A DNA stretch of 64,000 nt from Stenotrophomonas sp. Marseille-Q4652. Lineage in GTDB: Bacteria > Pseudomonadota > Gammaproteobacteria > Xanthomonadales > Xanthomonadaceae. The position numbers and the translations under genes are program-made. Positions 17,808 to 28,147 of this stretch are shown here, in pieces. Numbering within the stretch: position 1 is the first letter of the stretch; each line of letters begins with the position of its first letter. The DNA is taken from positions 186,001-250,000 of the forward strand of contig NZ_CAKAKE010000001.1 of NCBI RefSeq assembly GCF_916618915.1. Direction: 5' to 3'. Under the pieces are notes generated by a model that saw only the letters and a list, made by a program, of their open reading frames with translations, did no database searches and was not told where the DNA came from.

Positions 17808-20236
17808 ATGCGCGACCAGGAGTCCGGAAACCACCAGCCAGCAGGCCAGCGCAGCAGGCCGCGATGGAACTGGCGACCCAGTGCACGCAGCTGGTGGTGG
17901 CTGCGCTGGTCGCTGGCCGCGCTGCTGGCACTGCTGCTGGTGATGGACCTGGCCTTCCCCCCGCCGCTGCCGGCCTCGCGCGACACCAGCACCCCGGTGG
18001 TCGCGCGCGATGGCACGCCGCTGCGCGCCTTTGCCGATGCGCAGGGCGTGTGGCGGTATCCGGCCACGCCCGAAGACGTCTCGCCGCTGTACCTGCAGGC
18101 GCTGCTGAACTACGAGGACCGCTGGTTCTGGCGCCATCCGGGCGTCAACCCGTGGGCGCTGATGCGCGCAGGCGGGCAATGGCTGGGCGCGCGCCGAATC
18201 GTCTCCGGCGGCTCAACCCTGACCATGCAGGTGGCGCGGATCCTTGATCCGCATTCGCGCACGCCTTGGGGCAAGGCCAGGCAGCTGCTGCGCGCGCTGC
18301 AGCTGGAGCTGCACCTGGACAAGCGCCAGATCCTGCAGCTTTACCTGGAGCGCGCGCCCTACGGTGGCACCATCGAAGGCGTGGAAGCCGCCAGCTGGGC
18401 CTACCTCGGCAAGCCGGCGGCGCAACTGTCGCATGCCGAGGCGGCGTTGCTGGCGGTGCTGCCGCAATCACCAAGCCGGCTGCGTCCGGACCGGCACCCG
18501 CAGGCCGCGCAGCGTGCGCGCGACAAGGTCCTGCAGCGCATGGTCGAATTGGGTGTGTGGTCGGCCGATGACGTGGCCGATGCGCGCATCGAACCGGTGG
18601 TAGCGCGCTCGCTGCAGGCGCCGATGCATGCCGCACTACTGGCGCAGCGGCTGCGGCAGGCCCATCCCCGCGCCGCACGCATCCACAGCACGCTGGACAT
18701 CGGCCTGCAGCGCACGCTCGAGGAACGCGTGTCCGCCTATTTCTCGCAGCTGCCCGAGCGCACCTCGGCCGCCCTGCTGGTGGTCGACAACGCCAGCCTG
18801 GAGGCGCGCGCCTATGTCGGTTCGGTGGAATTCGGCGATGTCGCGCGGCTGGGTCACGTGGACATGGTCCAGGCCTGGCGCTCGCCCGGTTCCACGCTCA
18901 AGCCGTTCCTGTACGCGATGGCGCTGGACGATGGCCTGATCCACTCGGAAAGCCTGCTGGTCGATGCGCCGCAGGATTTCGGCGGATACCGCCCGGGCAA
19001 CTTCGACGCCGCCTTCAATGGCCCGGTCAGCGCCGCCACCGCGCTGCGGCTCTCGCTCAACGTGCCTGCCGTGGACCTGCTCGACCGCGTGGGCCCGGCC
19101 CGTTTCGCCGCGCGGCTGGACAACGCCGGCATCCGCCTGCGCTTCCCGCATGGCAGCCAGCCGAACCTTGCGCTGATCCTCGGTGGCACCGGAGCCGGCT
19201 GGAGGAGCTGGTGGGTGCGTTCGCCGCCTTCAACCGACAGGGCATCGCCGGGCGCGTGCGCTACACCGTGGATGATCCGCGCATCGAACGGCGGCTGGTT
19301 TCGCCCGGTGCGGCGTGGATCGTGCGCGAGATCCTGCAGTCCAATCCGCGCCCCGGATACGGGGGCGGCAGCTTCGATACCGGTGGCCGCCCCGCGGTGG
19401 CGTGGAAGACCGGGACCAGCTACGGCTACCGCGATGCGTGGGCGATCGGCAGCACCCGTCGCTACACGGTGGGCGTGTGGGTGGGCCGCCCCGATGGCAC
19501 GCCGCTGCCCGGCCAGTACGGCGCGGTCACCGCGCTGCCGCTGATGTTCGAGGTGATCGACAGCCTGCCGCGTGCCTCCGGCGACAACGCACCGCTGCCG
19601 GCGCCGGCCAGCGTGCAGGCGCTGGAAGTGTGCTGGCCGCTGGGGATCGCCGCGGCCGATACACCCGCGCCGCTGTGCCAGCAGCGTCTGTCCGCCTACG
19701 CGCTGGAAGGCGCGGTGCCGCCGACCTTTGCCGAACGTGACGCGCGCCTGTGGCAGCCGGGTCGGCTGCGCTTCCAGGTCGATGCGGCCACCGGGCTGCG
19801 GGTGTCGCCTGGCTGCAGTGCCGGACGCACGCTGCGCGATATGGAAATCGCGCGCTGGCCGGCACGGGTGTCGCCGTGGCTGAGCACGGCCCAGCGCAAG
19901 GTCGCGCAACTGCCGGTGCTGGCGCCGGGCTGCGCCGACGATGGCCGCGCCGATCGCGGCGCGCTGCATATCGAAGGGCTCAACGACCGCGCCGTGCTCG
20001 CGGCCGCGCCCGGCGCACGCGAGGGTGTCGCCCTGCAATTGCGTGCGCTGGGCAGCGAGGAAACCGTGGACTGGCTGCTGGACGGGCGCTGGATCGCCCG
20101 CACCCAGGGCGCACGCCCCTTCATGCACCGCTATGACGAGCCCGGCGAGCACACGCTCACCGCGCTGTCCGCCGATGGCGGCTGGACCCAGGTGCGGTTC
20201 CGGCTGCTGCCGGGGCAGGAGGACGCGGCCCGCTAG
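17808..20236 (+). pseudogene. pbpC: Penicillin-binding protein 1C, frameshifted near 19195
   Basis: Class A bifunctional peptidoglycan synthase, usually paired with the macroglobulin lipoprotein. One membrane anchor lies at about residues 30-48. The glycosyltransferase 51 domain shows NYEDRWFW (Glu about 103) and GGSTLTMQVAR. The transpeptidase domain shows GSTLKPF (Ser about 362) and SLN. After LILGGTGA the reading frame is lost. The expected continuation RLEELVGAF resumes at 19196 in another frame and carries the KTG box (WKTGTSYGYRDAW) and the C-terminal biPBP domain (IEGLNDRAVLAAAPG). A single missing C in GAGCCGG would explain it. Joined length is about 810 aa against about 770 in E. coli. 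As written, the protein ends in junk after SLN and lacks KTG, so it should have no transpeptidase activity; the glycosyltransferase could remain. Confidence 0.85.
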
Positions 20237-20262
20237 CCGCGCCCGTCCCGGGTGATGCTGGA

Positions 20263-20745
20263 TCAGGCCGGCAAATGCGCCAGCACGTATTCGGCCGCGG
20301 ACACCTCGAACTTGCCCGGTTCCTCGATGAAGCATTCGCGCACCACCCCGTCCTCCACGTACAGCGCGAAACGCCGCGAGCGCATGCCCATGCCCGAGGC
20401 GCTGGCGTCCATCTCCAGGCCCAGCGCGCGGGCAAGTTCGCAGTTGCCGTCGGACAGCATCTGCAGGCCCTCGGGAACCGAATTGGCCGTGGCCCAGGCC
20501 TGCATCACGAACGGGTCGTTGACCGCCATGCAGAACACCTCCACGCCCTTGGCGCGGAAATCGTCGAAATGCTCGACGTAGCCGGGCAGGTGGCGGGCCG
20601 AGCAGGTCGGGGTGAAGGCACCGGGCACGGCGAACAGCACGGCCTTGCGGCCATCGAACAGGGTGGTGGTGTCCACCGTCTCCATGCCCTCGCGGATGCG
20701 CTTGAGGGTGACTTCGGGAATGCGGTCACCGGCTTGGATGGTCAT
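20263..20745 (-). CDS. Peroxiredoxin of the Prx5 class
   Basis: A 160-residue thiol peroxidase that reduces hydrogen peroxide and alkyl hydroperoxides. The peroxidatic motif PGAFTPTCS places the active Cys at 48, with the supporting Thr at 45; other cysteines at about 72 and 100 may resolve the sulfenate. The tail RFALYVEDGVV is typical of the Prx5/AhpE-like bacterial group that uses glutathione or glutaredoxin, though no glutaredoxin domain is fused here. It is transcribed divergently from the hsp20 gene, with a 153-base shared upstream region, and convergent with pbpC, whose end lies 26 bases away. Confidence 0.9.
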   Translation of the reverse strand: MTIQAGDRIPEVTLKRIREGMETVDTTTLFDGRKAVLFAVPGAFTPTCSARHLPGYVEHFDDFRAKGVEVFCMAVNDPFVMQAWATANSVPEGLQMLSDGNCELARALGLEMDASASGMGMRSRRFALYVEDGVVRECFIEEPGKFEVSAAEYVLAHLPA

Positions 20746-20802
20746 GGCGTGTTCCTTTGCTGAATTGAAGTTTTACAGGCACCGACGCGGCACCCGGGCT
20801 GG

Positions 20803-20830
20803 CTTGAAAAATGGTCTCGCACGCACATCT
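20803..20830 (+). promoter_or_regulatory. Candidate sigma-32 heat-shock promoter of hsp20
   Basis: CTTGAAA (20803-20809) is an exact sigma-32 -35 box. After a 13-nt spacer GCACATCT (20823-20830) matches the -10 consensus CCCCATNT at most fixed positions. It lies about 68 nt before the start of a small heat-shock protein gene, so position and function agree. Confidence 0.55.
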
Positions 20831-20898
20831 CCCGCGCATGGGACCGGCACCGCCAATCCCGGCGTGCAGCTCCCGCTCTTTCCATGCAGGAGTAGACG

Positions 20899-21372
20899 AT
20901 GAGCATCGTACGTTACCGCCAGTGGCCGGCACAGACTGGCCTGCAGAACGAGATCCGCCAGCTGTTCGGCGCCCTGTTGAACGGCGATGACCAGACGGCC
21001 ACCGACGATTCGGCCGTGGTCACCGCGCAGTGGGTGCCGGCGGTGGACATCCGCGAGGAAGCCGGCCAGTTCGTGCTGATGGCCGACCTGCCGGGCATCG
21101 ACCCGGCCGACATCGAGGTGCAGATGGACAAGGGCATCCTGTCGATCAAGGGCGAGCGCAAGCTCGACCCGGTGCCCGAGGGCGACCACTTCTCGCGCAT
21201 CGAGCGCCGCCACGGCAACTTCCACCGCCGCTTCGCGCTGCCCGACAGCGCCGACCCGGATGCGATCAGTGCCAGCGGCAGCAACGGCGTGCTGGAGATC
21301 CGCATCCCCAAGCGCGCCGAGGCCAGCCCGCGGCGAATCCAGATCGAGACCGGCAACCCTACGAAGCAGTAA
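20899..21372 (+). CDS. Hsp20/alpha-crystallin small heat-shock protein
   Basis: A 157-residue ATP-independent holdase that binds unfolding proteins. The alpha-crystallin domain spans about 44-140 (WVPAVDIREEAGQFVLMADLPG at its start, GVLEIRIPKR at its end), with a C-terminal extension. An R-I-Q-I tail resembles the I-x-I oligomerisation motif. The start ATG follows AGGAG (20887-20891) by 7 nt. The gene lies 126 bases before a J-domain co-chaperone gene, and a candidate heat-shock promoter is just upstream, consistent with a small proteostasis cluster. Confidence 0.92.
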   Translation: MSIVRYRQWPAQTGLQNEIRQLFGALLNGDDQTATDDSAVVTAQWVPAVDIREEAGQFVLMADLPGIDPADIEVQMDKGILSIKGERKLDPVPEGDHFSRIERRHGNFHRRFALPDSADPDAISASGSNGVLEIRIPKRAEASPRRIQIETGNPTKQ

Positions 21373-21498
21373 GTGGGGCCCGTCCGCGGCGGCCCGCCTG
21401 CCGCCGCGGAGCTGCCGCTAGAATGGCCGGCGGCAATCGTCCGGTCTGGATACGGCCCGTCGCCGCGAGGTGTCGGGCCGAACTTTTAGAGGTGTTGG

Positions 21499-22383
21499 AT
21501 GGAATTCAAGGATTACTACGCCACGCTGGGCGTGGAACCCGGCGCGGGCGACGCCGAAATCAAGACTGCCTACCGCCGGCTGGCGCGCAAGTACCACCCG
21601 GACGTCAGCAAGGAAGCCGGGGCCGAGGAGAAGTTCAAGGCCGTCAACGAGGCGTACGAAGCGCTGCGTGATCCGCAGAAGCGCGCCGCCTACGACCAGC
21701 TGCGCGCACAGGGCTACCGCCCGGGCGACGAGTTCCATGCCCCGCCGAACTTCGGTGGGGGCCAGGGCTTCGATTTCGAGGAGGTCTTCGGTGGCGCCGG
21801 TGGCGGCTTCAGCGACTTCTTCGAGAGCCTGTTCGCGCGCCAGCGTGGCGCTGGTGGCCGTGGACCAGGCATGGGTGCCGGCGCCGGCCCGCAGGCCCCG
21901 CGCGATACCCGCGCCAAGTTCTCGGTGCCGCTGGAGGCGGCCTACAAGGGCGACCAGCTGCGCATCACCGTCAACGGCCGCCAGCTCGACGTGCGCGTGC
22001 CCAGGGGCATCCGCCCGGGGCAGGTGATCCGCCTGGCCGGGCAGGGCTCCGGGGGCGGCAACCTGATGCTGGAAGTGGAATACGCCGCGCATCCGCAGTT
22101 CGAGGTCGACGGCCGCAACATCCTGTACACGCTGCAGGTCACCCCGTGGCAGGCAGCGCTGGGCACCAGCATCAGCGTGCCAACCCTGGGCGGGCCGGTG
22201 GAGCTCAAGGTGCCGGCCGATTCGGAAGCCGGGCGCAAGCTGCGGCTGCGTGGCCGTGGGCTGCCGGGCAACCCGGACGGCGACCAGATCGTCGAACTGG
22301 AAATCGTCGCGCCGGTGGCCAGCAACGAGGCGCAGCGCAAGGCCTATCGCGACCTGGCCAGGGCCTTCGGCGCCGAGGCATGA
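21499..22383 (+). CDS. cbpA: CbpA-like DnaJ family co-chaperone
   Basis: A 294-residue class B J-protein. The J-domain (about 5-70) contains the catalytic YHPD tripeptide HPD at about 33-36 and drives DnaK ATP hydrolysis. A Gly/Phe-rich linker (about 85-135: FGGG, GGAGGGF, GAGGRGPGMGAGAG) follows, then two beta-barrel substrate-binding domains ending at about 275. The cysteine-rich zinc fingers of DnaJ proper are absent, which separates it from dnaJ. E. coli CbpA also binds curved DNA; whether this one does is unknown. It is downstream of hsp20 and ends before a strong terminator. Confidence 0.88.
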   Translation: MEFKDYYATLGVEPGAGDAEIKTAYRRLARKYHPDVSKEAGAEEKFKAVNEAYEALRDPQKRAAYDQLRAQGYRPGDEFHAPPNFGGGQGFDFEEVFGGAGGGFSDFFESLFARQRGAGGRGPGMGAGAGPQAPRDTRAKFSVPLEAAYKGDQLRITVNGRQLDVRVPRGIRPGQVIRLAGQGSGGGNLMLEVEYAAHPQFEVDGRNILYTLQVTPWQAALGTSISVPTLGGPVELKVPADSEAGRKLRLRGRGLPGNPDGDQIVELEIVAPVASNEAQRKAYRDLARAFGAEA

Positions 22384-22386
22384 GGA

Positions 22387-22413
22387 AAACCGGCACCCGG
22401 CGGGTGCCGGTTT
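22387..22413 (+). terminator. Rho-independent terminator after cbpA
   Basis: A 12-bp stem (AAACCGGCACCC / GGGTGCCGGTTT) with loop GGC begins 4 bases after the stop codon and runs into TTTCGTTT. It probably acts in both directions, because the convergent receiver gene ends at 22449. A second stem, CCGGCCA-CGA-TGGCCGG, lies about 14 nt further on. Confidence 0.85.
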
Positions 22414-22448
22414 CGTTTGTGCGGGCCGGCCACGATGGCCGGAGCGGC

Positions 22449-22832
22449 TCAGGCCGCCGGCGGTTCCTCGTTGCTGAAGATCCGCTCGATCACTTCGGAC
22501 AGTTCGTGCTCGGAGAACGGCTTGGTGATGTAGGCGCGGGCGCCCTGGCGCATGCCCCACATGCGGTCGGTGTCCTGGTCCTTGGTGGTCACCAGGATCA
22601 CCGGGATGTGCGAGGTGGTGGGTTCGCGCTTGAGCGTGCGCGTGGCCTGGAAGCCGTTGAGGTTGGGCATCACCACGTCCATCAGCACCAGGTCAGGCAG
22701 CGAGGCCTTGGCGGCCTCCACCCCGGCGGCGCCATCGGTGGCGGTGATGGTTTCGTGGCCAAGCTTCTCGACGATGCGCTGGATGCCCAGCAACTGCGAC
22801 GGTGAATCGTCAACGATCAGGATGCGCGCCAT
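22449..22832 (-). CDS. pilH: Single-domain response regulator, PilH-like
   Basis: A 127-residue stand-alone CheY-type receiver. The acidic pair DD follows LIV (residues 8-9), the phosphoacceptor Asp lies in LVLMDVVMPNLNGF (about 52), and the Thr and Lys switch residues are in VTTKDQD (about 82) and ITKPFSE (about 104). The overall sequence strongly recalls the PilH receivers of the Pil-Chp twitching-motility pathway in Xanthomonadaceae, where PilH accepts phosphate from ChpA and affects pilus retraction. Other pil genes are not adjacent here, so the symbol rests on similarity alone. A generic chemotaxis receiver is the alternative. Confidence 0.75.
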   Translation of the reverse strand: MARILIVDDSPSQLLGIQRIVEKLGHETITATDGAAGVEAAKASLPDLVLMDVVMPNLNGFQATRTLKREPTTSHIPVILVTTKDQDTDRMWGMRQGARAYITKPFSEHELSEVIERIFSNEEPPAA

Positions 22833-22922
22833 GGTGTTCCCCGGATGAAGCCCGCAGTGTAGTGCGGCCGTTGCACGCTAGTGAAGATGCCTGCGTCACG
22901 TCCCGGCGTGGAGGCGCGGGCG

Positions 22923-23918
22923 TCAGTCGATGCGCACCACGGTGCGGCCGAACGAACGCCCTTGCAGCATGGTGTCGAACACCTGCGGCAGTTCGGCCAG
23001 CGTGGCCTCGCGGGTGCAGATGGCATCGAGGTGGCGCGGCTTCCAGTCGCTGGCCAGGCGCTCCCACACCTGCTCGCGCAGGTGTCGCGGCGCGTTGGAC
23101 GAGGTCACGCCGAGCAGGCTCACGCCGCGGATGATGAAGGGCATCACCGTGGCGTTGAGTTCGCCGCTGGCCGCCAGGCCGGCGCTGACCACGCTGCCCC
23201 ACGGCTGGGTCTGCGCCAGCAGGCTGGTGAGCATCGGCCCGCCGACGTTGTCCAGGCCGCCCCCGAAGCGTGCCGACTCCATGGGCCTGGTGGTCGCCAG
23301 CGCGTCGCGGCCCAGGACCTCGCTGGCGCCCAGGCGCTTGAGGTAGTCCACCTGGTCGGCCTTGCCACTGACGGCGTGCACCTCGTAGCCGGCGCGGCTG
23401 AAGATGTCCACGGCCAGCGAGCCGACCCCGCCGGTGGCACCGGTCACCGCCAGCGGCCCAAGCTCCGGCGCCTGCCGGTTGTCCTGCATGCGCAGCAGCG
23501 CCAGCGCCGCGGTGAAGCCGGCCGTGCCCATCACCATCGCCTCGCGCAGTGACAGCCCGGCGGGCAGGGGAATGGTGGACCGGGCTTCCAGGCGCACGTA
23601 CTGGCTGTAGCCGCCGTCGCGGACCTCGCTCAGGCCGCAGCCGGTGGCCAGCACCGCGTCGCCTTCGCGGAAGGCCGGATCGGTGGAGGCAACCACCTCG
23701 CCGGCCACGTCGATGCCGCCCACGGCCGGGAACCGGCGCAGGATTTTGCCCTTGCCGGTGCCGGCCAGCGCGTCCTTGTAGTTGACCGAGGACCAGCGCG
23801 CCCGGATCACCACCTCGCCGGCGCTCAGCTGGTCCAGCCCCAGCTGCTCGATCCCCCACCGGTAGCCGGCCTCGTCGTTGTGGATGCGGAAGGCGGGAAA
23901 GCGGGCGGGAAGGGTCAT
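22923..23918 (-). CDS. acuI: YhdH/AcuI-type NADPH-dependent quinone/acrylyl-CoA reductase
   Basis: A 331-residue zinc-free medium-chain dehydrogenase/reductase. An N-terminal GroES-like domain (SSVNYKDALAGTGKGKI, VGGIDVAGEVV) precedes the Rossmann domain with the NADPH-binding motif TGATGGVGSLA (about 160-170) and the family stretch SNAPRHLREQVWERL near the C-terminus. Members of the YhdH/AcuI group reduce acryloyl-CoA to propionyl-CoA, detoxifying acrylate. That product could feed the methylcitrate genes elsewhere in the window, but the link is only suggestive. It stands alone between the receiver gene and the divergent hflK. Confidence 0.8.
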   Translation of the reverse strand: MTLPARFPAFRIHNDEAGYRWGIEQLGLDQLSAGEVVIRARWSSVNYKDALAGTGKGKILRRFPAVGGIDVAGEVVASTDPAFREGDAVLATGCGLSEVRDGGYSQYVRLEARSTIPLPAGLSLREAMVMGTAGFTAALALLRMQDNRQAPELGPLAVTGATGGVGSLAVDIFSRAGYEVHAVSGKADQVDYLKRLGASEVLGRDALATTRPMESARFGGGLDNVGGPMLTSLLAQTQPWGSVVSAGLAASGELNATVMPFIIRGVSLLGVTSSNAPRHLREQVWERLASDWKPRHLDAICTREATLAELPQVFDTMLQGRSFGRTVVRID

Positions 23919-24060
23919 GGACGGCCTTTGTGAAACAGTGAAAGCCGCACCTTAGCCCTTCCAAAGCGGGAGGTCTGCCCCATCTAGTAGAATCAGCGTC
24001 CGATTTACGGCTCGCGCTGCGGGACTGGCCCGCGAAGCAGCCTTACCAGATGGAGCGTGC

Positions 24061-25167
24061 ATGGCCTGGAATACACCCGGCAAGGGCGGAGATGGCCCCA
24101 ACGACAACCGACGTGCGCCCTGGCGGCCGCGTGGTGGCAATGGCGGCGGCAACTGGGGCGGTTTCCCCGGTCCGCTGAAGGACATGTTCAATGGCGGCGC
24201 GCTGCGCTGGGTGGCGATTGCCGTGGCCCTGCTGGTGGTGTTCAGCAGCTTCCAGCTGATCGGCGAACAGCAGCGGGGCGTGGTCCTGCGCTTCGGCCAG
24301 TTCTCGCGCATCCTGCAGCCGGGCCCGAACTTCAAGCTGCCGTGGCCGATCGAGTCGGTGACCAAGGTCAACGCGACCCAGATCAAGACCTTCTCCAGCC
24401 AGGTGCCGGTACTGACCCGCGACGAGAACATCGTCAACGTCTCGCTCAACGTGCAGTACCGCGTCGACGACCCGCGCCTGTACCTGTTCGGCTCGGTCGA
24501 TGCCGACCAGGTGCTGGAGCAGGCCGCGCAGAGCGCGGTGCGCGAGCAGGTCGGCCGCGCCGATCTCAACACCGTGCTCAACAACCGTGGCCCGCTGGCC
24601 GCAGCCGCCGAGGAGCGCCTGCAGGCCTCGCTCTCCGCCTACCGCACCGGCCTGTCGGTGACCGGCGTGACCCTGCCCGACGCACGTCCGCCGGAAGAAG
24701 TGAAGCCGGCCTTTGACGAGGTCAACGGCGCCCAGCAGGTCAAGGAACGCCTGATCAACGAAGCCCAGGCCTACGCGGCCAAGGTCGTGCCCGAAGCCCG
24801 CGGCCAGGCCTCGCGCGCCCGCACCACCGCCGAGGGTTACAAGCAGGCCATGGTTGCCCGCGCCCAGGGTGACGCGCAGCGCTTCAGCCTGCTGCAGGCC
24901 GAGTACAGGAACGCTCCGGAAGTCACCCGCAAGCGCCTGTGGCTGGAAACCGTGCAGGCCGTGCTGGCCGAGAACCGCAAGGTCATCGGTGGCGACGGCC
25001 GCCAGCTGATCTACGTGCCGATGCCGGCCGATGCCGGCCGCACCAGCGCCAACCCGATGATCACCCCGGAGGTGCTGGCTCCGGCCGCCACCACCCAGGC
25101 CGCCGATCCCATCCGCAATCCCGACCGCAATGTTTCGCGCTCGGCCGGTCGTGAGGAGGCCCGCTGA
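24061..25167 (+). CDS. hflK: FtsH modulator HflK (SPFH/band 7 protein)
   Basis: A 368-residue inner-membrane protein that forms the HflKC cage enclosing FtsH hexamers and limits their proteolysis of membrane substrates. A Gly/Asn/Arg-rich cytoplasmic N-tail (residues 1-40) precedes one membrane segment (about 48-66). The SPFH domain follows (QQRGVVLRFGQFSRILQPG), then a long Ala/Gln-rich coiled coil (about 220-300) facing the periplasm. The ATG follows a GGAG-type site. The stop and the hflC start overlap (TGATG), so translation is coupled. The order hflK-hflC-DUF2065-purA matches E. coli and supports the call. Confidence 0.96.
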   Translation: MAWNTPGKGGDGPNDNRRAPWRPRGGNGGGNWGGFPGPLKDMFNGGALRWVAIAVALLVVFSSFQLIGEQQRGVVLRFGQFSRILQPGPNFKLPWPIESVTKVNATQIKTFSSQVPVLTRDENIVNVSLNVQYRVDDPRLYLFGSVDADQVLEQAAQSAVREQVGRADLNTVLNNRGPLAAAAEERLQASLSAYRTGLSVTGVTLPDARPPEEVKPAFDEVNGAQQVKERLINEAQAYAAKVVPEARGQASRARTTAEGYKQAMVARAQGDAQRFSLLQAEYRNAPEVTRKRLWLETVQAVLAENRKVIGGDGRQLIYVPMPADAGRTSANPMITPEVLAPAATTQAADPIRNPDRNVSRSAGREEAR

Positions 25168-26030
25168 TGAAGAATTCCCTTTGGATTGGCCTGATCGTCG
25201 CCGCGCTGCTGGGCCTGCTCGGCTCGGTGTACGTGGTCCGCGAGGACCAGACCGCGATGGTGCTCAACCTCGGCCGCGTGGTGCGTGCCGACATCCAGCC
25301 CGGCCTGCACTTCAAGGTGCCGGTGGTGGAATCGGCGCGGGTGTTCGACCGCCGCTTCCAGGTGCTGGACACCGCCCCGGCGCGTTACTTCACCGCCGAG
25401 CAGAAGGACGTGAGCGTGGACTTCTTCGCCATCGGCTACATCGCCGACGTGCGTTCGTACTTCCGCGCCACCGGCGGTGACAACCGGGTGGCCAATGCCC
25501 GCCTGGCGCCGATCATCACCGACTCGCTGCGCAACCAGATCAACTCGCGCACCCTGCAGCAGCTGGTTTCCGGCGACCGCAGCGAGCTGATCGCCGGCCA
25601 GCTGGACACCATCAACGAGGCCGTCAAGCCGCTGGGCATGCAGATCATCGACTTGCGCATCAAGCAGATCGACCTGCCGACCGACAGCCAGGTGATCACC
25701 GACGTCTACGAGCGCATGCGCGCCCAGCGCAAGCAGGAGGCCGCCAAGCTGCGCGCCGAGGGCGAGGAGCAGGCGCTGACCATACGTGCCCAGGCAGACC
25801 GCGAGAGCACCGTGATCGTGGCCGAGGCCGAGCGCGATGCGCAGCAGTTGCGAGGCGAGGGCGATGCCCAGGCCGCGGCGATCTACGGCAAGGCCGGTTC
25901 GGCCGACCCGTCGTTCTACGCGTTCTACCGCTCGCTGGAGGCCTACCGGAACTCGATGAGCGACGGCAACGGCGTGATCGTGCTCGACAAGAACGACCCG
26001 TTCCTGCAGTACCTCAAGAACGACCGCTGA
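25167..26030 (+). CDS. hflC: FtsH modulator HflC (SPFH/band 7 protein)
   Basis: A 287-residue partner of HflK. An N-terminal membrane segment lies at about 4-24 (LWIGLIVAALLGLLGSVYVV), followed by the SPFH domain (REDQTAMVLNLGRV) and a coiled-coil region rich in Glu, Ala and Arg (about 180-240: YERMRAQRKQEAAKLRAEGE). The C-terminal SADPSFYAFYRSLEAY stretch is typical of HflC. Its start overlaps the hflK stop by one base. A terminator follows 25 bases after the stop. Confidence 0.96.
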   Translation: MKNSLWIGLIVAALLGLLGSVYVVREDQTAMVLNLGRVVRADIQPGLHFKVPVVESARVFDRRFQVLDTAPARYFTAEQKDVSVDFFAIGYIADVRSYFRATGGDNRVANARLAPIITDSLRNQINSRTLQQLVSGDRSELIAGQLDTINEAVKPLGMQIIDLRIKQIDLPTDSQVITDVYERMRAQRKQEAAKLRAEGEEQALTIRAQADRESTVIVAEAERDAQQLRGEGDAQAAAIYGKAGSADPSFYAFYRSLEAYRNSMSDGNGVIVLDKNDPFLQYLKNDR

Positions 26031-26055
26031 GCCCCGCGCCCGGCACGCAGCACCC

Positions 26056-26090
26056 ACGGGGATCCGGCGCAGGCCGGGTCCCCGTTTCAT
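26056..26090 (+). terminator. Rho-independent terminator after hflC
   Basis: A 12-bp stem (ACGGGGATCCGG paired with CCGGGTCCCCGT, one G-T pair) with a 6-nt loop is followed by TTCATTT. It would end or attenuate the hflKC transcript before the small DUF2065 gene. Confidence 0.75.
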
Positions 26091-26135
26091 TTGATGCATC
26101 CCGCTTGCAGATCGCGCGGGACGAGGAGGAAGACC

Positions 26136-26321
26136 ATGCAGGACCTGTTGGCCGCACTATCGCTGGTGGCGGTGCTGGAAGGGCTGATGCTGTTCGCCGC
26201 CCCCGATGCCTGGCGGCGCACTGTGATCCAGCTGCTGGCGGCCCCGCCGGTGGTGCTGCGCCGCCTCGGCGCGCTGGTGATGGGCGCCGGCCTGGTGGCG
26301 TTGTGGTGGGTGCGCCACTGA
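26136..26321 (+). CDS. DUF2065 small membrane protein (YjeT-like)
   Basis: A 61-residue protein with two hydrophobic segments (about 3-21 and 40-58) and the family pattern LVAVLEGLMLFAAPDAWRR. The ATG at 26136 is chosen because GAGGAGGA (26123-26130) lies 5 nt upstream and the length then fits the family. In E. coli the homologue yjeT also lies between hflC and purA, so position supports the call. The function is unknown; a role with HflKC-FtsH is only suggested by conserved neighbourhood. Confidence 0.85.
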   Translation: MQDLLAALSLVAVLEGLMLFAAPDAWRRTVIQLLAAPPVVLRRLGALVMGAGLVALWWVRH

Positions 26322-26344
26322 TCCCGAACCACTCACCGGGCTGA

Positions 26345-27850
<1,506 letters not shown>

Positions 27851-27873
27851 TCCCCGGGCCTGCCGCTCATCGG

Positions 27874-27918
27874 ATGTAAGCAAGAAGCCCCGCGAAAAGC
27901 GGGGCTTCTTGCTTACAT
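27874..27918 (+). terminator. Strong rho-independent terminator after purA
   Basis: A 20-bp perfect stem centred on a GAAAA loop: the left arm 27874-27893 contains AAGCAAGAAGCCCCGC and the right arm 27899-27918 is its exact complement, with the T-rich right arm ending in CTTCTTGCTTAC. The structure is symmetric and may work on both strands. Confidence 0.88.
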
Positions 27919-28147
27919 GCCCATGATCCGCAGCCTCGCTGCCCACGGGTTGCGGTGCTTCCAACAGCCGCGAACGCTTGATTCCGTGCCAGCACGATCA
28001 TGCGGTTCATGGCCTGTCTGAATGCGTCGGAATTGGACGTACGGTGTCGAATTGGGCACACCAGTTTTATGCGCTAGCTCACATTTTTATAGGGCATGGC
28101 GCACACATGCGCACGTTAGAATCTTCACGGGATTCAGGGGGAATACC

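Noticed and set aside
27874..27918. The long perfect inverted repeat after purA as a mobile-element end
   Set aside because: A GAAAA-type loop, position after the stop and T-rich arm mark it as a terminator; no transposase is nearby.
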